A DNA stretch of 64,000 nucleotides from Alteromonas antoniana. Its GTDB lineage: Bacteria; Pseudomonadota; Gammaproteobacteria; Enterobacterales; Alteromonadaceae. Below the pieces are notes generated by a model. That model had not been told where the DNA came from. It ran no database searches and saw only the letters and a program-made list of their open reading frames with translations. The translations under genes were made by a program, and so were the position numbers. Shown here piece after piece: positions 45,626-54,094 of this stretch (its first letter is position 1; every line of letters starts with the position of its first letter). Where the stretch lies: NCBI RefSeq assembly GCF_019249295.1, contig NZ_JAESDH010000005.1, forward strand, positions 124,001 through 188,000, given 5' to 3'.

Positions 45626-46603
45626 ATGATGCCATCGTTGGTGATAAAGGCCTGCTTTCTTGCAGGCTTTTTGTTGTTAGCCGGATGTACAGCGACCCCT
45701 CAGTCTGAACAACTACGTGCCGCGCACCCCACTGGGCTTTCCGAGGCCAGCTACATTGATAACGTGCCTTTTTACGCACAACAGCAATACTACTGCGGGC
45801 CTACCACGTTATCTGAAGTGTTCACGTTTTATGGTAATCCCGTCAGCGCTGAAGAGATTGCGCCAAAGATCTTTATTCCCGAGCGTGAGGGTAGCCTGCA
45901 ACTGGAAATGGTAAGCGCGACCCGCCAGTATGGCTTTTTGCCCTATGCCGAGCGCGGCACATTAGCCCAGCTTTTCAGGCTGGTGGATGACAATATTCCG
46001 GTGATTGTGTTTCAGAACCTGTCTATTCAGTTACTGCCGCAATGGCATTATGCCGTGGTAATTGGTTACGATTTGCCGGCTGGCACCGTTACGCTGCACA
46101 CCGGCGTTACCCCCGACCATACCATGTCTTTTGAACTGTTCGAGAAAACCTGGGCGCGGGGAAATTACTGGTACATGGCACCCTTGCCACCAGAGACTAC
46201 CAGCCCGGCGCTGGATGCGTTTACTTACACCAGCGCGGCATATGACATGCTTAACGTGGGCAGAACGGATGCGGCACTGGCGTTTCTTGAATCAGCTACA
46301 AGGCAGTGGCCGGATCAATGGCTGGCGTACTTTCTGTTAGCCAATCACTATTTAGAAGCGCAACCAGAGCAGGCAATTTACTGGTTTGATAAAGGGTTTC
46401 ACACAGGGCAGTATCAAGCCGCTTACATGAATAATTTTGCGCACGTGCTGGCGGTGCAGGGATGTGTAATGCAAGCCGCTAAAATCGTGGAGCAGGCGCT
46501 AAAGGTGTTTCCTGATGACGCTTCGCTGAAGCGAACACAACTGAGCATTCAGCGCGAAGACATTGGCGCGCCGCAACGCTGTAATCTCAGTCCTAAAAGC
46601 TGA
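45626..46603 (+). CDS. PA2778-family cysteine peptidase lipoprotein with TPR
   Basis: The 325-residue protein has a lipoprotein signal (FLAGFLLLAGCTA, cysteine 21). Residues 45-185 are a C39-like papain-fold domain with the catalytic Cys57 in QQYYCGPTTLSEV, His141 in QWHYAVVIGYD and Asp149. From about 200 to the end are TPR helices (YDMLNVGRTDAALAFLESAT, WLAYFLLANHYLEAQPEQAI). It starts 1 base after the PA2779-type stop, so the two are coupled. The PA2779/PA2778 pair suggests the peptidase cuts or processes the partner, which is my inference. Confidence 0.92.
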   Translation: MMPSLVIKACFLAGFLLLAGCTATPQSEQLRAAHPTGLSEASYIDNVPFYAQQQYYCGPTTLSEVFTFYGNPVSAEEIAPKIFIPEREGSLQLEMVSATRQYGFLPYAERGTLAQLFRLVDDNIPVIVFQNLSIQLLPQWHYAVVIGYDLPAGTVTLHTGVTPDHTMSFELFEKTWARGNYWYMAPLPPETTSPALDAFTYTSAAYDMLNVGRTDAALAFLESATRQWPDQWLAYFLLANHYLEAQPEQAIYWFDKGFHTGQYQAAYMNNFAHVLAVQGCVMQAAKIVEQALKVFPDDASLKRTQLSIQREDIGAPQRCNLSPKS

Positions 46604-46918
46604 GGATATTTTGCCGTCTGAAGGCAGAGACATTGCTTTAGAGAACAAAGATTGCTCCGATAAGTTATTCGCCTGTATTAGCAAAATTCTTGGCTCTGAA
46701 CGTATCCCTGACTCCGCTAGTGCAGCGTTCAGGGGTATTTCTGACGTCTGTCTGAGCGGCCACTGACGTATTCCCACTTTCTCTAAAAGTCTAATATAAG
46801 TAAATCCTTCTGCGTGATACCTTTCGCTCCCGCAGGTTTCCGCGCGCGCTGAGACTTTTGCTGGCAACATCTGCATTCGCTGGTACTACTGCTGGCATTA
46901 TCAGCACAAGGTGAAATT
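46604..46918. other. 315-base gap with no supported feature
   Basis: The gap lies between the cysteine peptidase gene and the GAF-EAL gene, both plus strand. Short open frames on both strands lack family character. The final part holds an AAGGTG ribosome site for the next gene. No hairpin terminator is clear. Confidence 0.35.
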
Positions 46919-48742
46919 ATGCTTCCATCAGACTTGGTTACTACCGAACAGACAACAAACAGTGAATCAGACCGGCTCAAGGCGCTTCGGGCATTAAATC
47001 TGCTCGACAGCGAGCCCAATGATCGGTTCGACAGGATTACCAGTCTGGTAGCCAACGTGTTTGATGTGCCAATTGCGCTAATATCCCTGGTTGATGAAGA
47101 CCGCCAATGGTTTTTATCAAAACAAGGTCTCGATGTTGAGGAAACGCCCCGCTGTGAAGCGTTTTGCTCTCATGCTATTCAGGAAAATCATCTTCTGGTT
47201 ATCGAAGATGCATCAACTCATCCGAACTTCAAAGATAATCCGCTGGTTATTGGCTATCCGAATATACGATTTTATGCAGGTGCAGTGATAAGAGATGAAA
47301 ACGGTTTTCCGTTGGGAACACTGTGTGTAATTGACACTACGCCCAGAACGATTGACCAAAAAGAAAGAAAACTTCTTATTTCCTTTATGGAATTAGCCCG
47401 CCAGGAAGTTCTGTTACCTGACGATATTACCGTCGAACGATTAAAAGCCAGGCTCAAGCTGCATAAAGATTCAGTTACCAATACTCTGGTAGACAGCGCA
47501 TTTTTTGAAGCCTGTGAACGAGAGCTTCCAGCTAACCGGGACGCCGGTATTTACCATATTGTTACTGTCACCATTAGTAATCTTCGATGGGTCGCAGACA
47601 CATTCGCGCCGTATGTTGCGGATGAGATGATGATAGAGCTGACATCACGTCTGAAAGCATGTCTGGACAATTATTCTATGATCTTCGGGCGTGTGGAAAC
47701 TACAAACTTGTGTGCGTTGATACTTCGTCCGCTTAGCGAGTCCGCCACAATTGCGCTTTCCCGCGAACTTAAAGGTTGCCTGAGAGGAGGGGTAAAAACC
47801 ACAGAGGTGGATATTTTGCCAAGCCTCAAAGTGACCGTAACCAGCAATACTGCAGCCACAAGCGAGCCCCAAGAGCTGTTCAAAGTCGCAGCTCGTTTCG
47901 CACATTCACTGCCTAAAAGAGAAGGGGTGCAGGTTAGATTGCTGGCGGAAAAAGAACTTCTGTTAATTGAGCGTCGCGTGCAAGTTGTAAAAGCATTGCG
48001 CGAGGCACTTGATAACGAAGACCTGCACCTGGTTTTCCAGCCAAAGGTATGCGCAGTTTCACATAAACTAATTGGTCTGGAAGCGTTACTGCGCTGGCAC
48101 CATAGTCAGATGGGCGCTATCAGGCCGGATATCATTCTGGATGCCGCGGTGGAGGCCAACCTGCTTTATGAGCTGGAAAAGTGGGTTTTTGATGCGGCGC
48201 TAAAACGCATCAGCGAGTGGCAACAAGCCGGATTCAGTGTACCCAGGGTGTCAGTGAATATTACCGGGGAAACCTTATTGCAACAGGGCTTCTCAACTTT
48301 TGTAGGAACGCGTCTGGCTGACTACAATCTGTCTGGCTCTGCACTTGATATTGAAATTGTTGAAAGCTCGGTATTTGACGATTTTGAAGCTACTGTCATA
48401 GTCATGGAGCATCTGCAAAAAGAAGGGATTAGCTTTTCACTGGATGATTTTGGTACAGGATTCTCAAGTTTGTCTTATCTGAGAAACTTACCTATTACGC
48501 ATCTCAAAATCGACAAGTCCTTTGTTGACAATATTATCGAAAGTCAGGAAGCGGCAACGCTGTGTGGCGGAATAATATCGCTGGCAAAGAGCTTAAACTT
48601 ACACATTGTGGCTGAAGGCGTAGAAACCGAAAGTCAGTCGATTGTGTTAAAAGCGCTTCGCTGTGACAGCTTCCAGGGGTATTTCTTTCATAAACCGCTG
48701 CCGGTCAGCGAGGTTGAACTAATACTTTTGAAACAAGAGTGA
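46919..48742 (+). CDS. GAF-EAL cyclic-di-GMP phosphodiesterase with degenerate GGDEF
   Basis: The 607-residue protein has an N-terminal GAF domain (residues about 20-165; DVPIALISLVDEDRQWFLSK, APEFCSHAI-type CEAFCSHAI, GTLCVIDTTPR). The middle part (190-330) is in the position of a GGDEF domain, but the signature is absent (FGRVETTNLCALIL occupies the site), so no cyclase activity is expected. The EAL domain from about 350 has the active-site set: LEALLRWHH, NITGET, DDFGTGFSSLSYL, KIDKSFV and EGVET. It should degrade c-di-GMP in response to a GAF ligand. It lies alone and is cytoplasmic, as no membrane segment is seen. Confidence 0.92.
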   Translation: MLPSDLVTTEQTTNSESDRLKALRALNLLDSEPNDRFDRITSLVANVFDVPIALISLVDEDRQWFLSKQGLDVEETPRCEAFCSHAIQENHLLVIEDASTHPNFKDNPLVIGYPNIRFYAGAVIRDENGFPLGTLCVIDTTPRTIDQKERKLLISFMELARQEVLLPDDITVERLKARLKLHKDSVTNTLVDSAFFEACERELPANRDAGIYHIVTVTISNLRWVADTFAPYVADEMMIELTSRLKACLDNYSMIFGRVETTNLCALILRPLSESATIALSRELKGCLRGGVKTTEVDILPSLKVTVTSNTAATSEPQELFKVAARFAHSLPKREGVQVRLLAEKELLLIERRVQVVKALREALDNEDLHLVFQPKVCAVSHKLIGLEALLRWHHSQMGAIRPDIILDAAVEANLLYELEKWVFDAALKRISEWQQAGFSVPRVSVNITGETLLQQGFSTFVGTRLADYNLSGSALDIEIVESSVFDDFEATVIVMEHLQKEGISFSLDDFGTGFSSLSYLRNLPITHLKIDKSFVDNIIESQEAATLCGGIISLAKSLNLHIVAEGVETESQSIVLKALRCDSFQGYFFHKPLPVSEVELILLKQE

Positions 48743-48930
48743 CAGCTTAGCCGGTTTCCGGGAAATGCCACGCTAAAAGGACAAAATATCTCGTCGGGAG
48801 AAAGCCCCACAGTAACAATAAATTGTGAGACACATAGCCTTTGGGAAGCTTGTTGCCAGGTTAACTACAACAGGCTTCCGAGAAGAGAAGGCAGTGCAGA
48901 GCGAACGCTGACCAGAGAAAAGTGTAACCC

Positions 48931-48942
48931 TGTCATTTGACA
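48931..48942. promoter_or_regulatory. Short palindrome upstream of the lipase gene
   Basis: TGTCATTTGACA at 48931-48942 is an inverted repeat of TGTCA around TT and includes a perfect TTGACA at 48937-48942. A TATAAA follows at 48966 but at an unsuitable distance (23 bases) for a normal promoter. It may be an operator or chance. Confidence 0.3.
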
Positions 48943-48992
48943 ATGCAGACATTTGAACTATTTTGTATAAAATTTGTTCAGGTGTCACTGGC

Positions 48993-50372
48993 ATGGATGC
49001 GTCTAAGAATCACCCTCACCAACAATCAGCAACTGAAACTACAAACTGGGCTCCTGCTTTTTCAGTCGCTGGTGTTATTTTCAATTATGCACTGATAATC
49101 GTTTTCTTACTGCTTGCCTGGCACAAGGGGTGGTTGGCAGACCTCTGGCAGTGGTGTGAAGAGTACCCGGTTTACGCAAGTGCCATAGGTACTGCATTAG
49201 CTGGCTGGCTGGGTCAGGTGGTTAATCATAAGGTGAAAACTACCGGGCGCGTTAATACCCCGTTCAAGCACACTCACTTGCTTGATATTCCCACAGATCG
49301 CATTGGTTGCAGCGACAGAACCGCTTATCTGCTGGCTGAACTTTCGGACCTTGCCTATCTGGATGTCGTGCCTTCTGCACCAATATCCAAAGAGGTAGCC
49401 GATTACCTGAAAACGCAATCTCATAGCACCGATGCCTTTGTGGATGAAGTTATTGCCTGGCACAGGTTTTATAAGCAGAACGATAATGTGAGCTCAAAAA
49501 AGGCATTCGAACAAGACCTGCAAAAAGCGAATCTATCGCTGGCAGGCACGCCTTTTAACGTAGGATCGACACAAGGGTTTGTTTGCGTCCGTCACGGCAG
49601 CGATCCGTTTATCGCGGTTGTGTTCAGAGGAAGTGAGAAGAAAATTGAAGACTGGCTCACCAATTCCCGCTATGGCGAAGCATCAGCGATTGAAGGGGAC
49701 GGTCTGGTCCACAGTGGATTTCAGGCAGCATGCCATTCGGTCTTTTCGGATATTCGTAAACAAATAGAATCTGCAGCCGGCCAGTTACAGAAGCCGTTTA
49801 CGTTGTACTTTACCGGCCACTCTTTAGGTGGGGCGCTGGCTATACTTTGTGCCCGCCACCTTGAATACACTTGCTTGCGGGAAAAGGCGAAACCGTATCG
49901 CGCTGTCTGCTACACCTTTGGTGCCCCACGTATTGCCAGTTATGACTATTTTACCTTCATGAAAACACCGGTGTATCGCGTGGTGAATTCGGCCGACATC
50001 GTGCCGCGATTACCGCCTGGAGCCTGGGCCGGTTTGCTTGGGAAATCAGTTGCCTACTTACGTGGTGCGATACCGGGACGCTGGATTGATGGATGGCTGG
50101 AAACGATTGAACTGGCAACTTCCAAACTTAAATACTTCAGGCACCACGGTGATCTCAGGTATTTGCCGGAAGTTTCCAGTTTAAAAGACAGCCAGATGAA
50201 AAATCTGAAAATTCTTTCCAATCCCAATCAGTTGGATACTGCTTTCTGGTTCTGGCGCCGTGTCGCCGTGAGCCTGGGGATGCCGGTAAAAAGCCATTCT
50301 ATGCGGTTGTATGTGGAGAAGTTGGCTGCAATAGCAACAACGCGTTGCAAGCAAAATGAAAATAACGACTAA
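48993..50372 (+). CDS. Membrane-anchored class 3 lipase-like hydrolase
   Basis: The ATG at 48993 was preferred to an upstream TTG. The 459-residue protein has two hydrophobic segments near residues 22-44 (FSVAGVIFNYALIIVFLLLA) and 60-76 and a hydrolase domain from about 100. The class 3 lipase signature is clear: FRGS for the oxyanion region, GHSLGGALAI with the nucleophile Ser277, NSADIVPRLP with the acid Asp335, and FRHHGDLRY with His384. Such enzymes act on neutral lipid, and one member type is used by toxins and effectors. It is the first of three tightly grouped genes and its product is anchored by the N-terminus, the hydrolase side facing inward or out is unclear. Confidence 0.85.
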   Translation: MDASKNHPHQQSATETTNWAPAFSVAGVIFNYALIIVFLLLAWHKGWLADLWQWCEEYPVYASAIGTALAGWLGQVVNHKVKTTGRVNTPFKHTHLLDIPTDRIGCSDRTAYLLAELSDLAYLDVVPSAPISKEVADYLKTQSHSTDAFVDEVIAWHRFYKQNDNVSSKKAFEQDLQKANLSLAGTPFNVGSTQGFVCVRHGSDPFIAVVFRGSEKKIEDWLTNSRYGEASAIEGDGLVHSGFQAACHSVFSDIRKQIESAAGQLQKPFTLYFTGHSLGGALAILCARHLEYTCLREKAKPYRAVCYTFGAPRIASYDYFTFMKTPVYRVVNSADIVPRLPPGAWAGLLGKSVAYLRGAIPGRWIDGWLETIELATSKLKYFRHHGDLRYLPEVSSLKDSQMKNLKILSNPNQLDTAFWFWRRVAVSLGMPVKSHSMRLYVEKLAAIATTRCKQNENND

Positions 50373-50399
50373 ACCATTTTTACGCCAAGGAACAGGACC

Positions 50400-53222
50400 A
50401 TGCCTATTTTTACTGATGTAAACAGTCAATTCCCCCTTAATACACTGCGTACCATAGCAGACATTGCTGAAATCCTGGTACCGGATATAAATGTCGATGG
50501 CATTTCAGAGGAAAATCTCACTTCACTCAAACAGAAGTTGAGCCAATGGGAAACGTATATTGATGATTTGTCCTTCGATTCACTCATTGAGAAAGGATAT
50601 TCCTTGGAATCGATTGTGGCATTTTTGAAACTAGTAAACGCTAGCGGAAGCTCTGGTAGTTCATCAACTTCGCTTATCGAGGTAATGCTGCAAGATACGT
50701 CCGAGCTGGGAGAATCGGTCAAACTGCCGATAGTCTCTCTGCATAAACAAGTTCCTGTTCCTGCTGGCACACTGGTTATTAACAGTGCGTTCAAGGTCGA
50801 TGCTGCAGCGATAGTCAAATATCTTGATGATTTGCCGGTGTCGACGCAAGGTGCGAGACAAACGTCATGCCTGGTTTATTGCGTCGAGGGTAACGCATAT
50901 GCCGGTGTTGACGGCGCGTTCTCTTCTGAAAAGGGTATGTCGTTGTCATTGCAGGCGGGCATGAGTGGAAGTGCAGAAGCACAGGTGAAATTCTATTTTG
51001 CTGCCTCTGCAGATACCCCGTTATTTATTTCTCTTTACCGACATGTCAGCTCGTTCAGTTTTACAGAACCTTTCAAAACATTAACTTCGGGTACGTTACG
51101 CGCAATACAGGTTGATTTGTCTGCAGGTTTGAAGGCTTACGCCAAGGTCAGCGCAGGCTATGCCTGGACCCTGAACAACACGCAAATTTCATCAGGAGCC
51201 GACAACGTGGGTGTAAAGGTTGGCGTTAGTGGTGGTGTGGATTACGCATTAAATGGAGACTTTGAACTTCTAGCCTTCACCCGTGGAGAGCACGTCTACG
51301 TGGAGGCGTTAAGAAAAAGCAATTCCTCACGTCAGATCAGCTTGAGTCTGGAAGCGAAGCTGATAACACCTGGTGTGAAACGCACCGTGTCTGACTATCT
51401 GAAAGCCGCCAGTGATTTGGATGCCAAGTTGCTGAATTTTCTGGATACTGTTAACGATCCCAAGTCTCAGTTAATTGATTTCATACAAGACCAGATAAAA
51501 GACGAAGACACCTGGAAGCAGGATATTGTGATGCTGGCACTCGGTCAGGATGACGAAGCCAGGCTTATCAAGTCGCTGAGCGAACGTGTCGCGCAGTTCC
51601 TGGATCAACCACTTGCACGTTACGACGAGTGGATGTCCGGTACACAAGAAACCAGAATACTCGCAGAATCGTTCTGCAGGCTGCTGGGGCTGAATCTCGC
51701 TGCACAACGAATTAATGCACTTGAAGCTTTGTTCACACAGACCGCCATGCATTGGCATGGACAGGTAAAAGAGGCAGTTCTTGAGTTAGTAAAAGACAGT
51801 AGCAGTGAGCTGTTAGCTCCACTCAAAGCCTTTGGTTATGACGTTGATAAGGTGCTGACTAACGTGAATGAATTGACTGATGAAGTGTTAGCTCCTGTCC
51901 ACCGCTTTAGGAAGCATGTGGTGTCCCGTCTTGCGCTGTTAGAAGAATTTGTCAATACCAGCATGATCGAGGAAGTGGGGGCAGCTTACAGCCGGACTGA
52001 CACCAGCGTAAACTCTGACAGTCGTTTGTTGAAGGTGAAGTTTCCTTTATCCGCATTGGCTTCTGACACCGATACGGCTAAGTATTTCTCGGCGTGTATG
52101 AGCGGCGATTTTTCGCTGGTATTGAAAGACGATGCGAACCCGGATATCAGTACCAGCGATAAGTTTACATTGCTGGAAGCCAGTATCAGTGCGGTGTCAT
52201 CCAAGACCAAATCAGTCACTTTTACACTCAACCTCTTTGGCCTGGAATCCGTGTCAGCATTGTTATTTGATCAAGACGTGGAAATCCGCAGAGATGGCCG
52301 TGGACAACTCACAGCCTTCAACGGGAAAGGCACGTTTACGCAACTCGACAAGTTTAAAAAAGAAAGCAACCTGATAACACTGAGCTCTGCGTTTAATTAC
52401 CTTGCTCAGGCGCAGAGTAAAAGCACGCTGAACATGCTCTATTCAGATGCGACTCTCACTGACGCGGAATTAGCCGGGTTCTCAAGACTCTATGAGCGTA
52501 CCGGGGCAGTGACAATGCAAACTGTGCAGGCCATGGCCGCAGCGGCTAAAAATGCTGCCAGTAAAGGTGCAACAGTTACCCTTCAGTATTCGATGAGTCT
52601 GGAAAAGGACGCGTTTGCATCGGCGATATCCCGTGCCAATGAAGACATTTTTGATAGCACGTTAAAGGCCTACTGCCTGGCGTATGAAAAGTTTGCAGAA
52701 TTAGAAGGGACGACACTTGCCGATGGCGTCAAAGATGTATTGCGAGCGGCATCTGCAGTCAGCCTCTATGATGCGGTGGATACACTTAATGGCATGTCTG
52801 GCGCGTCGATGCGTCGTGCACTGGATAAAGTGACAGATATCTACCGGGGAACAAAAAAATCGCAACAATACAGAAGAGCGACCGGGTTATATAACGAGTT
52901 AAACAGAGCGGCAGACTGCATGGTTGCTTACCTTCGCCAAATTGAAGTGCAGTTGGGACACCCCGTGTCAAACACATTGACGGAGGAAGAAACAGAGCGC
53001 TTACGCCGACGCAAAATAGCCGAATTAAATTCCCTGAACGAACTTTTGGACGAACTCATTCATTCTCCCTTTTCAATTTTAGGCGCAGAGCTGGAGCGAA
53101 TGCATCCTTCAGTTATTGGGTTTGTGCTGGCACTTCAAAACCTTACCGGGCAGGTAGAGTTGTTGGGTGCAGTCTATAGCGAAAGTGAGCCAGGCGCAGT
53201 CGTGCCGGTAATTGTTGTTTGA
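50400..53222 (+). CDS. Large protein of unknown function in the lipase cluster
   Basis: The 940-residue protein starts MPIFTDVNSQFPLNTLRTIA with an AAGGA site upstream and no signal peptide or membrane segment. A serine-rich linker (GSSGSSSTS) sits near residue 82. Residues 105-330 are beta-rich with glycine and serine (SLSLQAGMSGSAEAQVKFYF, KAYAKVSAGYAWTL, VGVKVGVSGGVDYALNGDF), then a long helical middle (SDYLKAASDLDAKLLNFLDT, SELLAPLKAFGYDVDKVLTN), another beta part and a helical C-terminus (EEETERLRRRKIAELNSLNE). I do not recognise a family. It lies 27 bases after the lipase gene and 31 before the coiled-coil gene. Cargo, adaptor or immunity partner roles are all possible. Confidence 0.75.
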   Translation: MPIFTDVNSQFPLNTLRTIADIAEILVPDINVDGISEENLTSLKQKLSQWETYIDDLSFDSLIEKGYSLESIVAFLKLVNASGSSGSSSTSLIEVMLQDTSELGESVKLPIVSLHKQVPVPAGTLVINSAFKVDAAAIVKYLDDLPVSTQGARQTSCLVYCVEGNAYAGVDGAFSSEKGMSLSLQAGMSGSAEAQVKFYFAASADTPLFISLYRHVSSFSFTEPFKTLTSGTLRAIQVDLSAGLKAYAKVSAGYAWTLNNTQISSGADNVGVKVGVSGGVDYALNGDFELLAFTRGEHVYVEALRKSNSSRQISLSLEAKLITPGVKRTVSDYLKAASDLDAKLLNFLDTVNDPKSQLIDFIQDQIKDEDTWKQDIVMLALGQDDEARLIKSLSERVAQFLDQPLARYDEWMSGTQETRILAESFCRLLGLNLAAQRINALEALFTQTAMHWHGQVKEAVLELVKDSSSELLAPLKAFGYDVDKVLTNVNELTDEVLAPVHRFRKHVVSRLALLEEFVNTSMIEEVGAAYSRTDTSVNSDSRLLKVKFPLSALASDTDTAKYFSACMSGDFSLVLKDDANPDISTSDKFTLLEASISAVSSKTKSVTFTLNLFGLESVSALLFDQDVEIRRDGRGQLTAFNGKGTFTQLDKFKKESNLITLSSAFNYLAQAQSKSTLNMLYSDATLTDAELAGFSRLYERTGAVTMQTVQAMAAAAKNAASKGATVTLQYSMSLEKDAFASAISRANEDIFDSTLKAYCLAYEKFAELEGTTLADGVKDVLRAASAVSLYDAVDTLNGMSGASMRRALDKVTDIYRGTKKSQQYRRATGLYNELNRAADCMVAYLRQIEVQLGHPVSNTLTEEETERLRRRKIAELNSLNELLDELIHSPFSILGAELERMHPSVIGFVLALQNLTGQVELLGAVYSESEPGAVVPVIVV

Positions 53223-53253
53223 GCCAGAAACTGTCTTAAACGCGGAGGTTTAC

Positions 53254-54018
53254 ATGGATTTAGAAGAAAAGTGCATTGCTTTGGAAGCAAGGATCAATGC
53301 GTTGGAAACTAAACTTCAGATAACCAGTGAGGTTGAAAAGCACAACCGGCGCTGGGGGCTGGCTATCATAGCAGTAATTTGTGGCATCCTGGGGGTGAGT
53401 GCGTACGAACTTCCAGGTTACATCGCAGAAAAAAGTGAGGATATCGTCAATACCTCTATCAATGAGGAGGTAAAACCTCAGTTTGACCAAAAAATTGAAA
53501 CATTGCTGAGCGATTTGCTCGAAAGAGCAGAGGAAGAAGGAGCAAAAATCAATAATGTTGGCGCAAAGGCAAGTGAGGCTCTCGCGAAGATTCAGAGCCT
53601 CAAAGCAAGGGCAGAAAAAATAATCGCACTGCAGCATGATTATGAAGAATTATCTGATGCCGTCGTTGAGATGCCTGAGAGTTGGACTCCTGAAGAACAA
53701 CAAGCCGATGAGCCTGAAGGACCCGTGCAGTGGGTAACGTTATTCTCTGGTTACTATGCTAAAGAAGGTTACACGCTGAGTTTTGGTGAGGGATACAAGC
53801 TATCAGTAAATAATGTTCAACCGAACTCAGTAAAATTTCAGGTCGTCAGCCAGGATGGCTCATTGTCGCAAGAATACAGTTTATCTGTAGGGGACGATAT
53901 CATCATAGACACTGGACTTAACAAAACTCACTATAAAATTACCTTAATTAAGGTAGACGAAGCTGGCTTCAACATATTTAAAAAGGCGGCATTTTTTAAG
54001 GTTCAGCAAAGCCAGTGA
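53254..54018 (+). CDS. Membrane coiled-coil protein of the lipase cluster
   Basis: The ATG at 53254 has GGAGG 6 bases upstream and gives 254 residues. Residues 1-26 form a short coiled coil (CIALEARINALETKL), residues 34-53 a membrane segment (GLAIIAVICGILGVSAYEL), then a long coiled coil (KSEDIVNTSINEEVKPQFDQ, AKASEALAKIQSLKARAEKI). The last 90 residues are beta-rich (GPVQWVTLFSGYYAKEGYTL, SVNNVQPNSVKFQVV). I do not recognise the family. It is the last gene of the group, and a weak terminator follows. Confidence 0.75.
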   Translation: MDLEEKCIALEARINALETKLQITSEVEKHNRRWGLAIIAVICGILGVSAYELPGYIAEKSEDIVNTSINEEVKPQFDQKIETLLSDLLERAEEEGAKINNVGAKASEALAKIQSLKARAEKIIALQHDYEELSDAVVEMPESWTPEEQQADEPEGPVQWVTLFSGYYAKEGYTLSFGEGYKLSVNNVQPNSVKFQVVSQDGSLSQEYSLSVGDDIIIDTGLNKTHYKITLIKVDEAGFNIFKKAAFFKVQQSQ

Positions 54019-54069
54019 AGATATTGCAGTAAAAGGGCGGCAAGCGGCTCAGATGCAAAATTGAGACTG

Positions 54070-54093
54070 CCTATAACAATATAGGTTTTATTT
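54070..54093 (+). terminator. AT-rich hairpin after the coiled-coil gene
   Basis: CCTATA (54070-54075) and TATAGG (54080-54085) flank a four-base loop and are followed by TTTTATTT. The stem is weak but the position, between converging genes, is right for a terminator. Confidence 0.45.
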
Positions 54094-54094
54094 G

